The notes beneath the pieces are model-generated. The model saw only the letters and a program-made list of their open reading frames with translations. It ran no database searches and had not been told where the DNA came from. The translations under genes were made by a program, and so were the position numbers. Positions 6,735 to 13,900 of a stretch of 32,005 bases of DNA are shown here, in pieces. The DNA lies in assembly GCA_013141435.1 (NCBI GenBank), contig JABFQZ010000030.1, positions 1 to 32,005 on the forward strand, given 5' to 3'. The stretch is from Ferruginibacter sp. (GTDB taxonomy: Bacteria > Bacteroidota > Bacteroidia > Chitinophagales > Chitinophagaceae). Position 1 is the first letter of the stretch. Every line of letters starts with the position of its first letter.

Positions 6735-8318
6735 TTATTTAACTACCACAAAGGCATCTTCCAACTGCGGTAACATCTTCTCAATATTTTTTATGTCATA
6801 TCTACCTGGCAATTTCCTACCATTCACAAAAATTGTAGGAGTATGTGTTATGCCTGTTTCAGTGTTCCACAACTCATGTTTTGATAAAACATTTGCTACA
6901 TCAATTTCATTATTCTCTTTCCATTTCAAATTCCACCTTTCATAGTTCATCCACTCAAACCAATCGCTAAGCATATTTTTTAAATCTGAATTACTACTTA
7001 AGTTTGCTGCTTGTTGCAATATTGCTTTTATGGCAACTGTTTTACTATCTTCTTCGTTTTTTGGGTTACATAGCAAGCGCACTTGCACACTTACTTTATC
7101 AGGATATTTTTCGACCAACTTATCCAACTCTACATGCGCCTTTGCACAAGGCCCACAATACGGGTTACAAGCCACCGTTATCCGTATAAGGGCATCTACA
7201 TGACCTATAATCAAATCGTTTTCCCAAATAGTATTATCACAAGCTGGTTCTTTTTCCCATTGCGCCATAAATAATGAAGCATCTGTTTTCCATTTTTTAA
7301 AAGATGCTAGCTCTTGTTTATTTTTGATATTGGTTTTTATTAATTGCTTAATTGGTAAATAAACTATTGTAAGTAAAGTTGTTGCAATAGCAAAAAATAA
7401 ATAGGGTTCATATGCCGCAAAATTGCCAGCGTCAAATTGTATAAATGCAATAATTATTTGCCCAACTAATACGGCTACAATACAAAGACACAGCGCACAC
7501 CATTCTTTAAGTTTTACTGCTTGCGTGTATACGCTCCATCCTGCTACAGCAATACCAGCTAAAGCTATTATAATTATCCCACTTAGTATTGGGTTGTAAA
7601 AACACCCAACTAAGTACAAAACAAACTGTGCTGCAAAGTATAATACTGAGGCATCGGCGGGAGTAACGCCAGCAAAACCTTTTGCAAATTTGCTACCTAG
7701 TACCTTTTCGCATCCTCCATTGCCTACGGTGCTGCATACTTGTTTTACTAGCTTGCTTTGGTAGCCAAGCTCGGTACCTAGTGCTGCTATGCTTATGGCT
7801 AAGCCAGCAAGAGAGAATAAGCCAAAAATATTTAATATCGTATTTGTATAAATGAAAATTGAAACAATAAATACCACCAAGCCTGCTATAACAAATGCAG
7901 CCGCTGTGTATTTATTTTTTTGCGCAAGTTTTTCAGCGGCATGATTCTCTACATTATGCCAAGTTGCTCCATTTACTCCATATAAAGCAATACCGCTCCA
8001 GTTTTTGGTTATGCTTTTTTCCTTATCCCATGCACTTACATTGTTTACCAAATGTAAGTACTCATTACCAGGTTGTTTAATATGTGCAAGTAACGGGTAG
8101 TTAAACTCTTGTATGTAAGAGGCGTCTGCCTGCACTGCATCATACTCCATGCCTCCACTTTCTAAAAAGTCGGTAAGGGCTGTCATGGCTGGGTAATCTG
8201 GGTGTGTGGTTATTGCTTCTTTGGTATAAGCTGTATTGGTTTTTATGCCACTAGCAGCAAGCCATTGGAGGGCAAGAGAAGATAACTCTTTTGTAACAGT
8301 TGTTTTTTTTTGACTCAA
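6735..8318 (-). CDS. VKOR-thioredoxin fusion with degenerate C39-like N-terminus
   Basis: This 527-residue membrane protein should generate disulfide bonds and pass electrons to quinone. Residues 1-115 look like a C39 peptidase domain without its catalytic Cys (HPDYPAMTALTDFLESGG, then PLLAHI and EYLHLVNN). Residues 135-330 form a VKOR domain of several membrane helices, with the loop cysteines Cys195 and Cys203 and the active-site pair Cys274-x-x-Cys277 (WCALC). Residues 350-527 form a DsbA/thioredoxin domain with Cys388-Gly-Pro-Cys391 and cis-Pro494 (THTPTIFVNG). A TTG at 8318 is the only start available, because an in-frame stop lies just upstream. It precedes the cysteine-rich peptide gene by 83 bases, so oxidising that peptide is the likely role. 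The inactive C39-like part may bind the leader; that is inference. Confidence 0.88.
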   Translation of the reverse strand: MSQKKTTVTKELSSLALQWLAASGIKTNTAYTKEAITTHPDYPAMTALTDFLESGGMEYDAVQADASYIQEFNYPLLAHIKQPGNEYLHLVNNVSAWDKEKSITKNWSGIALYGVNGATWHNVENHAAEKLAQKNKYTAAAFVIAGLVVFIVSIFIYTNTILNIFGLFSLAGLAISIAALGTELGYQSKLVKQVCSTVGNGGCEKVLGSKFAKGFAGVTPADASVLYFAAQFVLYLVGCFYNPILSGIIIIALAGIAVAGWSVYTQAVKLKEWCALCLCIVAVLVGQIIIAFIQFDAGNFAAYEPYLFFAIATTLLTIVYLPIKQLIKTNIKNKQELASFKKWKTDASLFMAQWEKEPACDNTIWENDLIIGHVDALIRITVACNPYCGPCAKAHVELDKLVEKYPDKVSVQVRLLCNPKNEEDSKTVAIKAILQQAANLSSNSDLKNMLSDWFEWMNYERWNLKWKENNEIDVANVLSKHELWNTETGITHTPTIFVNGRKLPGRYDIKNIEKMLPQLEDAFVVVK

Positions 8319-8324
8319 TTTTTT

Positions 8325-8404
8325 AAAATTTAACTAAAAGTACTATGTGTGCTAATTGAGAAGTAAACTTAAAGTAATCTTTTAGTATTACCAAGTTAAA
8401 TTTT
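8325..8404. promoter_or_regulatory. Inverted repeat in divergent promoter region
   Basis: AAAATTTAACT (8325-8335) is matched in inverted form by AGTTAAATTTT (8394-8404), 58 bases apart, in the intergenic space between the leftward VKOR gene and the rightward regulator gene. A pair of sites bound by the XRE protein encoded next door is possible. The words are A/T-rich, so chance is not excluded. Confidence 0.35.
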
Positions 8405-8417
8405 AGTTAATGAGTTT

Positions 8418-8441
8418 GCACACGGCAAAAAAGCCGTATGC
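8418..8441 (+). promoter_or_regulatory. Hairpin covering the regulator start codon
   Basis: GCACACGGC (8418-8426) pairs with GCCGTATGC (8433-8441) with one mismatch around an AAAAAA loop. The ATG of the XRE gene (8438-8440) lies in the 3' arm. It could limit translation of the regulator or be a DNA dyad used as its own operator. Confidence 0.4.
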
Positions 8442-8653
8442 AGCAAAACGAATTTCAAATAAAATTAGGGCAACAAATTGCCAAACTTCGCAAGCAAAAA
8501 AAGTTTTCGCAGGTAGAATTTGCGTATATGTTAGATAAAGAAAAACAGAATTACAATAAGCTAGAAAAAGGTAAAACAAACCCAACCAGCTGGACATTGT
8601 ATAAAATTGCAGCTTTGCTAAATGTTACTGTAGGGGAGTTGTTTGAGTTTTAA
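8438..8653 (+). CDS. XRE-family helix-turn-helix regulator
   Basis: This 71-residue protein is a single XRE/Cro-type DNA-binding domain. The pattern LGQQIAKLRKQKKFSQVEFAY, then KEKQNYNKLEKGKTNPTSWTLYKIAALLNVTVGELFEF gives the five-helix fold, with the recognition helix around YNKLEKG. It has no extra sensor domain. It is divergent from the VKOR gene that heads the peptide export cluster and shares a 119-base intergenic region carrying an 11-bp inverted repeat. Control of the peptide operon and of itself is the simplest inference. Its start codon lies within a hairpin. Confidence 0.85.
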   Translation: MQQNEFQIKLGQQIAKLRKQKKFSQVEFAYMLDKEKQNYNKLEKGKTNPTSWTLYKIAALLNVTVGELFEF

Positions 8654-9365
8654 TATTTCAAATTGGTAGCCTTTTTAGTGCTAACCATTTTTTTTGTACT
8701 CAACTATATTGAGGTAATACCAACTATATTTAAGGCTTGCTCAAAATCTAAAAATTGCTATCTGTATTGCATTTCGGTTAGTTATTTTGCTAATTGATGC
8801 AAAAGGTTTTTATGAAATAGTTCAAAAACCTTGCAGACATTTTTTACAATTGCAGTTTTTGTCTCATGCCGGCTGGCATCATTACTGCACCGCCACTGCT
8901 TTTTACACTTTGAAAAAATATGCTATCGCATTTATTCAATTCGCCTTCGGCGAACCGAATAAAAAAAGAGGGGCTTATGCAGTAGCTGGTAGATTTTGCG
9001 AAGATAATATTGAAAAAAGTTTCTGATTATTAGTAACTAAATTTTAAAATGTTGCTGTTTTAGTTTTTGAGCTAGCCATATTTAATAAATATCCCAAAAA
9101 TAGTGCTCATTTACTTGCTTCGGTAAATGTTGAAAAATGGTATATTGCAGACACGCTGCGGTGGAGGGAGCTATGTATATATGTGTATGTGTACGCCAGA
9201 GGCGCATACATATACATATATACGGAACAGTGACTGAGGCCGAACTAATGATGCCACTTGGGTTATGCTCACAGCGCATGATTTCTTTAGCACTAATTTT
9301 TGTAATAGTAGGTATGGAATTTCAGTATAAAAAAAATAATTGGTTGTTAGATGCCCTGCATTAAA
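8654..9365. other. Gene-poor stretch with three hairpins
   Basis: No convincing coding frame is seen in these 712 bases. Three palindromes stand out. At 8798-8836, TGCAAAAGGTTTTT is opposed by AAAAACCTTGCA. At 8940-8954, TTCGCC-TTC-GGCGAA forms a hairpin. A long hairpin at 9175-9223 is listed separately. Short open frames here (for example 8787-9026 and 9137-9364) have no start context or protein-like composition. Confidence 0.5.
9175..9223. repeat. 23-bp near-perfect hairpin of alternating TA/TG DNA
   Basis: Bases 9175-9197 are the inverted complement of 9201-9223 around a 3-base loop (AGA). There are only three non-Watson-Crick positions, two of which would be G-U pairs in RNA read rightward. 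The stem is made of alternating purine-pyrimidine steps (GTATATATGTGTATGTG), with a CGCC/GGCG clamp at the loop. No neighbouring gene explains it. Confidence 0.65.
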
Positions 9366-9917
9366 CTAATCTACAATTTTATGTTTATCTATTGCAGTTA
9401 ATTGGTCACCTTGTGGCATAAATGATGAAGTGCCATCTACGGCTCTTACTTTATTTCTATCCCAAGCTGCACAATAGAATTATCGGTATCAAAATTTTTA
9501 CCACCACTTACATTTCCATTCAAATGACAAGAGCCACAATTGCCATTTATTATTTTTTTTACTTCATAATATTTTGCGCCGTAGCCTGCAATTGTTAGTG
9601 CAGTTGTACCCTTACAATTAGTAGCATTTTTTGCAGTTACTGTAAAATTTCACGCTGCAAGTTAAAAAAAATGGTAGATCCTTTAAAAGTTGTACCATCA
9701 ATACTATAAAAAAATCCTGAACCAATAGAAGATGTAACAGTTATTGTGCCAAGCGACTGCCAAGTTATTGTGAAACTTTTATCGGCAGTAGGAGTTATTG
9801 TAACTCCAATACAAGAATCTACTGGTGTTGAGGGTATTATCGTATGGTCAGTTTTTTTTTGCAACTATCAAAAAATAGAATTCAAATAGTAAAAAATCAA
9901 AAAATCTTTTTTTGCAT
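9366..9917 (-). pseudogene. Decayed lipoprotein with SprB-like repeat and cytochrome c motif
   Basis: Read leftward, fragments of one protein appear in three frames. An ATG at 9917 starts a lipoprotein-like signal (MQKKIF*FFTI*ILFFDSCKKK) broken by two TGA codons. After a frame change at a run of nine A/T (9852-9860) comes TPTADKSFTITW and SSIGSGFFYSIDGTTFKGS, which resembles a SprB-type repeat. A second shift near 9650-9660 leads to FTVTAKNATNCKGTTAL and INGNCGSCHLNGNVSGG, with a heme-binding CxxCH at 9538-9524. A third shift near 9470 leads to AAWDRNKVRAVDG, SSFMPQGDQLTAIDKHKIVD and a stop at 9368-9366. The intact ancestor was probably a secreted c-type cytochrome lipoprotein of about 180 residues. 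It is divergent from the TonB receptor gene, with which it may once have worked. Confidence 0.7.
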
Positions 9918-9962
9918 TTAGCATAACCTATAAATAAGATAATAAAAAATATTACAGTGTAT

Positions 9963-10006
9963 TTTGCAACATTGTTTCATTTACTTACATTTGCAACATT
10001 GTTTCA
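9963..10006 (+). promoter_or_regulatory. Promoter of TonB receptor overlapped by duplicated dyad
   Basis: TTTG (9963-9966), a 19-base spacer and TACATTTG (9986-9993) match the Bacteroidota -33/-7 promoter. The 17-base word TTTGCAACATTGTTTCA occurs twice, at 9963-9979 and 9990-10006, so that one copy begins at the -33 box and the other overlaps the -7 box. Each copy contains an imperfect palindrome (TTGcAAC-ATT-GTTtCAA; the second copy is complete). This looks like a two-site operator for a dimeric repressor placed directly over the promoter. The leader to the ATG at 10019 would be very short. Confidence 0.6.
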
Positions 10007-10018
10007 AATACGATATTT

Positions 10019-12409
10019 ATGAAAAAAATATTTTTGCTTGTGTTGGTGTTTATTTCAATGCTAACATTTGCCAATAATACCATTAAAAATTTAAAAGGAA
10101 GTTTTTCGGGTGTTGTTACCGATGCTAGTACAGGTAAGCCTTTAAGCAATGTGTCGGTATATATATCCGATAGCAAAACTGGCACAACAACTAATGCCAA
10201 AGGCGAATATAATTTAAGCAATATTTCGGAGGGTGTACATTTGGTTGAATATTCGCATATCGGATTTGGCACACATGCCGAGCAAATATTAATAAAAGGA
10301 GATACAAAAAAAGATATTGCTTTGGTCGAAGCAATTGTAGAAAATAATGCTGTTGTTATTACAGGTGTATCAAGAGCATCGCAGTTAAGAAAAATGCCTT
10401 TTCAAGTTTCTGTTTTGCGAAAAGAAGAATTGCAACAAAGTGCTGCTACCAATATTATAGATGCCATTACACGTAAAGCAGGTGTATCTTCTATTGCTAC
10501 TGGTCCAGCAATTTCAAAACCAGTAATAAGAGGCTTAGGATATAATAGAGTACTTACACTCAATGATGGTGTGCGCCAAGAAGGTCAACAGTGGGGCGAT
10601 GAGCATGGTATTGAAATAGATGAAACAAGTGTAAATAAAATTGAAATTTTAAAAGGTCCAGCATCATTGGTGTATGGTAGCGATGCCATGGCAGGAGTAA
10701 TAAATATAATTACCAATGTACCTGTGGCTTTAAATAAAATAAAATCAAATATTGGTACAAATTATCAAACCAACAATAAGTTAAAAAGTTTGTATGGCAA
10801 TGTAGCAGGCAATATAAATGGGTTTAATTGGAATTTGTATGGTTCTACAAAAGCTGTAGCCGATTATAAAAATAAATACGATGACTATGTTTACAATTCT
10901 AAATTTAAAGAAAAAAATATTGGAGGATATGTAGGATACAATGGCAAATGGGGTTTTAGCCATTTAATAATTAGTAATTTTAATTTAAAAGCAGGTCTTA
11001 TAGAAGGTGCTAGAGATTCGCTTGGGCATTTTTTAAAAGTAATACCTGGAGGTGCCGATGCCGAAGCTACTACCGATGATTTTAAAAGTACAAAGCCAAA
11101 TTTTCCTTACCAGCATATTAAGCATTTTAAAATAGCAACCGATAATAATATAAATATTGGTAATAATAAGCTTGCACTTAATATTGGTTATCAAAGAAAC
11201 CAAAGGCAAGAGTATGGAGATATAGATAACCCAACACAACAAGCATTGTATTTTGATTTAGCAACTACCACTTATGCAGCACAATTTCATGTTAAAGAAA
11301 CCAATGGTTGGAAACCATCGATAGGTATTAATGGAATGAACCAAACCAATACCAACAGAGGGCTAGAGCAATTAATACCCAATTATAATTTAAGCGATAT
11401 TGGTGTATTTTTATTTGCAGCCAAAGAGTATAAAAAAATAACGTTTAGTGGTGGTGCAAGGTTCGATATACGTAATATAACTGCCAAAGATTTACTTGAC
11501 GATGTAGGTACTGTAAAAGGTAATGCGTTTGCAAAAAACTATAATAATATTTCGGGCAGTGCTGGTGTAGCTTACCAAGCCACAAAATCTGTAAATGTAA
11601 AAATAAATATAGCTAAGGCTTTTAGAGCACCAAGCATACCAGAGCTTGCTAGCAATGGCACACACGAGGGTACTATACGCTACGAGTATGGCGATATAAA
11701 TTTGAAAAGCGAAATAAGTACACAAGCCGATGCTTCTTTAGAAATAAACAACGAACATTTTTCGTTAAACCTTGCTGGCTTTGCCAATAATTTTAATAAT
11801 TTTATTTTTTATAGAAAATTGGAATCTACTTTAGGTGGCGACTCATTGGTAAATGTGGGTGGAGATTTTATAACCGCTTTTAAATTTGAACAAAAAAAAG
11901 CCATGCTTACTGGTGCCGAAATTACTTTTGATTTGCACCCTCACCCTGTGCATTGGTTACATTTTCAAAATACATTTTCGTATGTATCTGGCCTGCTAAA
12001 AAATGCTGTAGAAGGTACTAGAAACTTGCCTTTTATACCAGCACCAAAATTGCTAACAGAGTTAAGAGCCGATTTTAAAAAATTAAATAAATACTTTACC
12101 AACACGTATGCAAAAATAGAATTGGATAATACTTTTGTACAAAACAAAGCATTTACCGCATACCAAACCGAAACAGCTACCAATGGCTATTCGTTAATAA
12201 ATATTGGTGTAGGTGCCAATATTGTTTCGGCAAAAGGCAATACAATTTTTACTATAAATTTATCGGCTAATAATATTGGCAATGTTGCATATCAAAACCA
12301 TTTGAGCAGATTAAAATATGCAGAGCAAAATATGGCTACTGGTCGCAATGGCGTTTTTAATATGGGACGTAATTTTAGTATAAAAGTAAATGTGCCTTTG
12401 GAGTTTTAA
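10019..12409 (+). CDS. TonB-dependent outer-membrane receptor
   Basis: This 796-residue protein is an outer-membrane, energy-coupled importer of a chelated metal, cofactor or nutrient. A signal peptide (about 1-18) is followed by a carboxypeptidase-regulatory-like beta domain (about 30-105, TDASTGKPLSNVSVYISD). A plug domain (about 125-232) contains VIRGLGYNRVLTLNDGVRQE and IEILKGPASLVYGSDAMAGV. A 22-strand barrel is inferred to the end, closing with FSIKVNVPLEF and a terminal Phe. Length fits a metal or small-chelate receptor rather than the longer SusC sugar type, and no SusD gene is adjacent. The plug motif GQQWGDEHGIEID with its His and acidic residues hints at a metal ligand; that is inference. 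The promoter carries a duplicated dyad, so repression by a co-regulator is likely. It is followed by a bidirectional terminator at 12466-12496. Confidence 0.92.
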   Translation: MKKIFLLVLVFISMLTFANNTIKNLKGSFSGVVTDASTGKPLSNVSVYISDSKTGTTTNAKGEYNLSNISEGVHLVEYSHIGFGTHAEQILIKGDTKKDIALVEAIVENNAVVITGVSRASQLRKMPFQVSVLRKEELQQSAATNIIDAITRKAGVSSIATGPAISKPVIRGLGYNRVLTLNDGVRQEGQQWGDEHGIEIDETSVNKIEILKGPASLVYGSDAMAGVINIITNVPVALNKIKSNIGTNYQTNNKLKSLYGNVAGNINGFNWNLYGSTKAVADYKNKYDDYVYNSKFKEKNIGGYVGYNGKWGFSHLIISNFNLKAGLIEGARDSLGHFLKVIPGGADAEATTDDFKSTKPNFPYQHIKHFKIATDNNINIGNNKLALNIGYQRNQRQEYGDIDNPTQQALYFDLATTTYAAQFHVKETNGWKPSIGINGMNQTNTNRGLEQLIPNYNLSDIGVFLFAAKEYKKITFSGGARFDIRNITAKDLLDDVGTVKGNAFAKNYNNISGSAGVAYQATKSVNVKINIAKAFRAPSIPELASNGTHEGTIRYEYGDINLKSEISTQADASLEINNEHFSLNLAGFANNFNNFIFYRKLESTLGGDSLVNVGGDFITAFKFEQKKAMLTGAEITFDLHPHPVHWLHFQNTFSYVSGLLKNAVEGTRNLPFIPAPKLLTELRADFKKLNKYFTNTYAKIELDNTFVQNKAFTAYQTETATNGYSLINIGVGANIVSAKGNTIFTINLSANNIGNVAYQNHLSRLKYAEQNMATGRNGVFNMGRNFSIKVNVPLEF

Positions 12410-12465
12410 AATTTTGGTATAGCCTTCATCTTAGTTTATTGCCTAAGCCACTCAATGCTAAAAAT

Positions 12466-12496
12466 AAATGCCAACCTTTTTTCAAGGTTGGCATTT
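12466..12496. terminator. Bidirectional terminator between convergent genes
   Basis: AAATGCCAACCTT (12466-12478) and AAGGTTGGCATTT (12484-12496) form a perfect 13-bp stem with a 5-base loop. It lies 57 bases after the TonB receptor stop and 40 bases after the stop of the convergent gene at 12537. Confidence 0.85.
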
Positions 12497-12536
12497 ATAA
12501 AAGAAAATACAATTTTGCATCAATTTTTTGCAATAA

Positions 12537-12941
12537 CTATTGCTGCACAGCTGGTGCTACTTCGGCATTATAACTCTTATTGTTTTTGTCTTTATGCTCA
12601 GCTCTTTGTGCTCTTCTGTTTTTTTTCATTTCTTCTCTCTTTGCTTGTTGCTCTGGTGTAAGAATTTTATCTGATTTTTCTTTTTCTTCTTTTTTCAGTT
12701 CATTATGCTTAGCCTTCATTTCTTTATGGTTTGTTTTTAATTTTTCTTTTTGTTCTGGTGTAAGGTTAAGCTCCTTCATTTCATCTTTTCTTCTTTCGTG
12801 GTTTTCTTTGTTGTGCTTTTTTCTTTTTTCATTATGTGGTGTTTGAGTCTGTGTTGCAGGGTCAACTGGTCTTTCGGTTTGTGCAATTGCCGAAATAGTA
12901 AACATACATGCTGCAAAAGATAATGCCATTAATTTTTTCAT
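12537..12941 (-). CDS. Small secreted Lys/Glu-rich protein with LTxxQ motifs
   Basis: This 134-residue protein has a clear signal peptide (MKKLMALSFAACMFTISAIAQ). The mature part is almost wholly charged and helical, with two copies of the LTPEQ motif (LNLTPEQKEKLK near residue 60 and ILTPEQQAKREEM near residue 94). This motif marks the Spy/CpxP-like family of periplasmic ATP-independent chaperones and envelope-stress sensors, although in Bacteroidota many such proteins are uncharacterised. The start is an ATG at 12941. It stands alone, converging on the TonB receptor gene. A periplasmic chaperone or metal-binding role is plausible but unproven. Confidence 0.7.
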   Translation of the reverse strand: MKKLMALSFAACMFTISAIAQTERPVDPATQTQTPHNEKRKKHNKENHERRKDEMKELNLTPEQKEKLKTNHKEMKAKHNELKKEEKEKSDKILTPEQQAKREEMKKNRRAQRAEHKDKNNKSYNAEVAPAVQQ

Positions 12942-13090
12942 AAAAGTATTTTTTAATTGTTATACAAAATAGACTAAATAGAAGGAAAGAAGTTTAATTA
13001 GTAGAAAAAAAAAGGCAAATTTTTTATTGTAGTCGGAAAATGGGTTTATAATAAAATGCTAAATAATTTAGTATTTTACATTAATATAAC

Positions 13091-13098
13091 TATCTTTG
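13091..13098 (+). promoter_or_regulatory. Candidate -7 box of the UmuD-like gene
   Basis: TATCTTTG matches TAnnTTTG exactly and ends 16 bases before the ATG at 13115. No convincing -33 box or LexA-type palindrome was seen upstream. Confidence 0.35.
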
Positions 13099-13114
13099 AA
13101 AAAAAGTGCAACAA

Positions 13115-13546
13115 ATGGAAATTGAAAATTTTTTTGGAACAACTTATACTGGCAGCAAACGATATACACAACACCATGTGCATACTGCTAATGCTACAGG
13201 TTTTGGTGCTGCCTCCGACGATTTTGCCGAAAGAGGGATAGATCTAAATGAGCAATTAATAAAAAACAAACCTGCCACTTTTTTTATGAAAATAAATGGT
13301 ACAAGTATGGTAAATGCTGGTATTTTTAGTGGCGATGTTGTAATTGTGGATAAAAGCATAAGGGCTAGTAACGGCAAAACAGTAATAGCTGTAGTAAATG
13401 GAGAATTACTTATACGGCGTTTCGAACAATTGGCAGGTAAAGTATTTTTAATAGCAGAATCTACAAAAATTACTAAAATAGAAATAAACGAAACCACCGA
13501 TTTTAAAGTATGGGGAGTGGTTACTTGTATTTTAAGAATGTTGTGA
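13115..13546 (+). CDS. umuD: UmuD-like S24 peptidase-fold protein without catalytic lysine
   Basis: This 143-residue protein follows UmuD closely. A short N-terminal arm leads to ATGFGAASDDFAERGIDLNE (cleavage region). The nucleophile Ser64 lies in NGTSMVNAGI and is followed by SGDVVIVDKS and NGELLIRRFE. UmuD processed by RecA-bound DNA becomes the accessory subunit of translesion polymerase V. Here the position of the catalytic lysine (VKK in E. coli UmuD) is Arg101-Arg102, and Thr28 replaces the usual Ala or Cys before the cleavage-site Gly. Self-cleavage may therefore be weak, altered or absent. I prefer the ATG at 13115 to an in-frame GTG at 13106. No umuC gene follows, so the polymerase partner must be elsewhere or missing. 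The family is certain; the catalytic state is inference. Confidence 0.85.
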   Translation: MEIENFFGTTYTGSKRYTQHHVHTANATGFGAASDDFAERGIDLNEQLIKNKPATFFMKINGTSMVNAGIFSGDVVIVDKSIRASNGKTVIAVVNGELLIRRFEQLAGKVFLIAESTKITKIEINETTDFKVWGVVTCILRML

Positions 13547-13630
13547 ATAATAGCTAGTGCAAAAATATATTTAGCAAACATCATTTGCCCTGCACAAGTT
13601 TTTCTTTTCTAAAAGGAGTTTCGTATCAAT

Positions 13631-13899
13631 GACCTCATAAAAATGCCGTTAAAAAATGGGCATGTGCGGCGTAAAAAAGAAAAATTAAAGTTACAGAAGT
13701 TGGGAGTTTTATACAAAAGACTGTAAGTTATACAAATGTTGGGCTATGTTCCAAAGCTCAAAATTATTTTTGTATAGCCATACAAGCCAATTTTAGGCAT
13801 TTTTATGAAGTCTTGAATTTTTGCCCCACTTTTGTTTCAAGACAAAAGTGGGAAGCGCAGTATAAATAAAGTGAGAATTGATTTTTTGAGGGCCAACTA
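13631..13899 (+). repeat. Noncoding repeat element, copy 1
   Basis: This is the same element as 31412-31818 in opposite orientation. Its core, 13631-13812 (182 bases), is bounded by imperfect terminal inverted repeats GACCTCATAAAAATGCC and GGCATTTTTATGAAGTC. Next to the core is a hairpin, CCACTTTTGT-TTCAAG-ACAAAAGTGG (13826-13851), and then TTTTTGAGGGCCAACTA (13883-13899). That end word lies at the same distance from the hairpin as in copy 2 and stops one base before the caspase-gene stop codon. The left end is not clear; similarity seems to reach about 13590 only patchily. No coding frame is present in 13547-13900. It resembles a miniature, non-autonomous mobile element or a dispersed structured repeat. 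Confidence 0.7.
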
Positions 13900-13900
13900 A

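Noticed and set aside
8787..9026. Open frame of 79 codons
   Set aside because: It crosses two palindromes and does not resemble a known protein; it was treated as noncoding.
9137..9364. Open frame of 75 codons
   Set aside because: It is composed largely of the alternating TA/TG hairpin and its sequence is a by-product of it.
13144..13584. Open frame of 146 codons opposite the UmuD-like gene
   Set aside because: It is the exact antisense of a gene with clear UmuD motifs.
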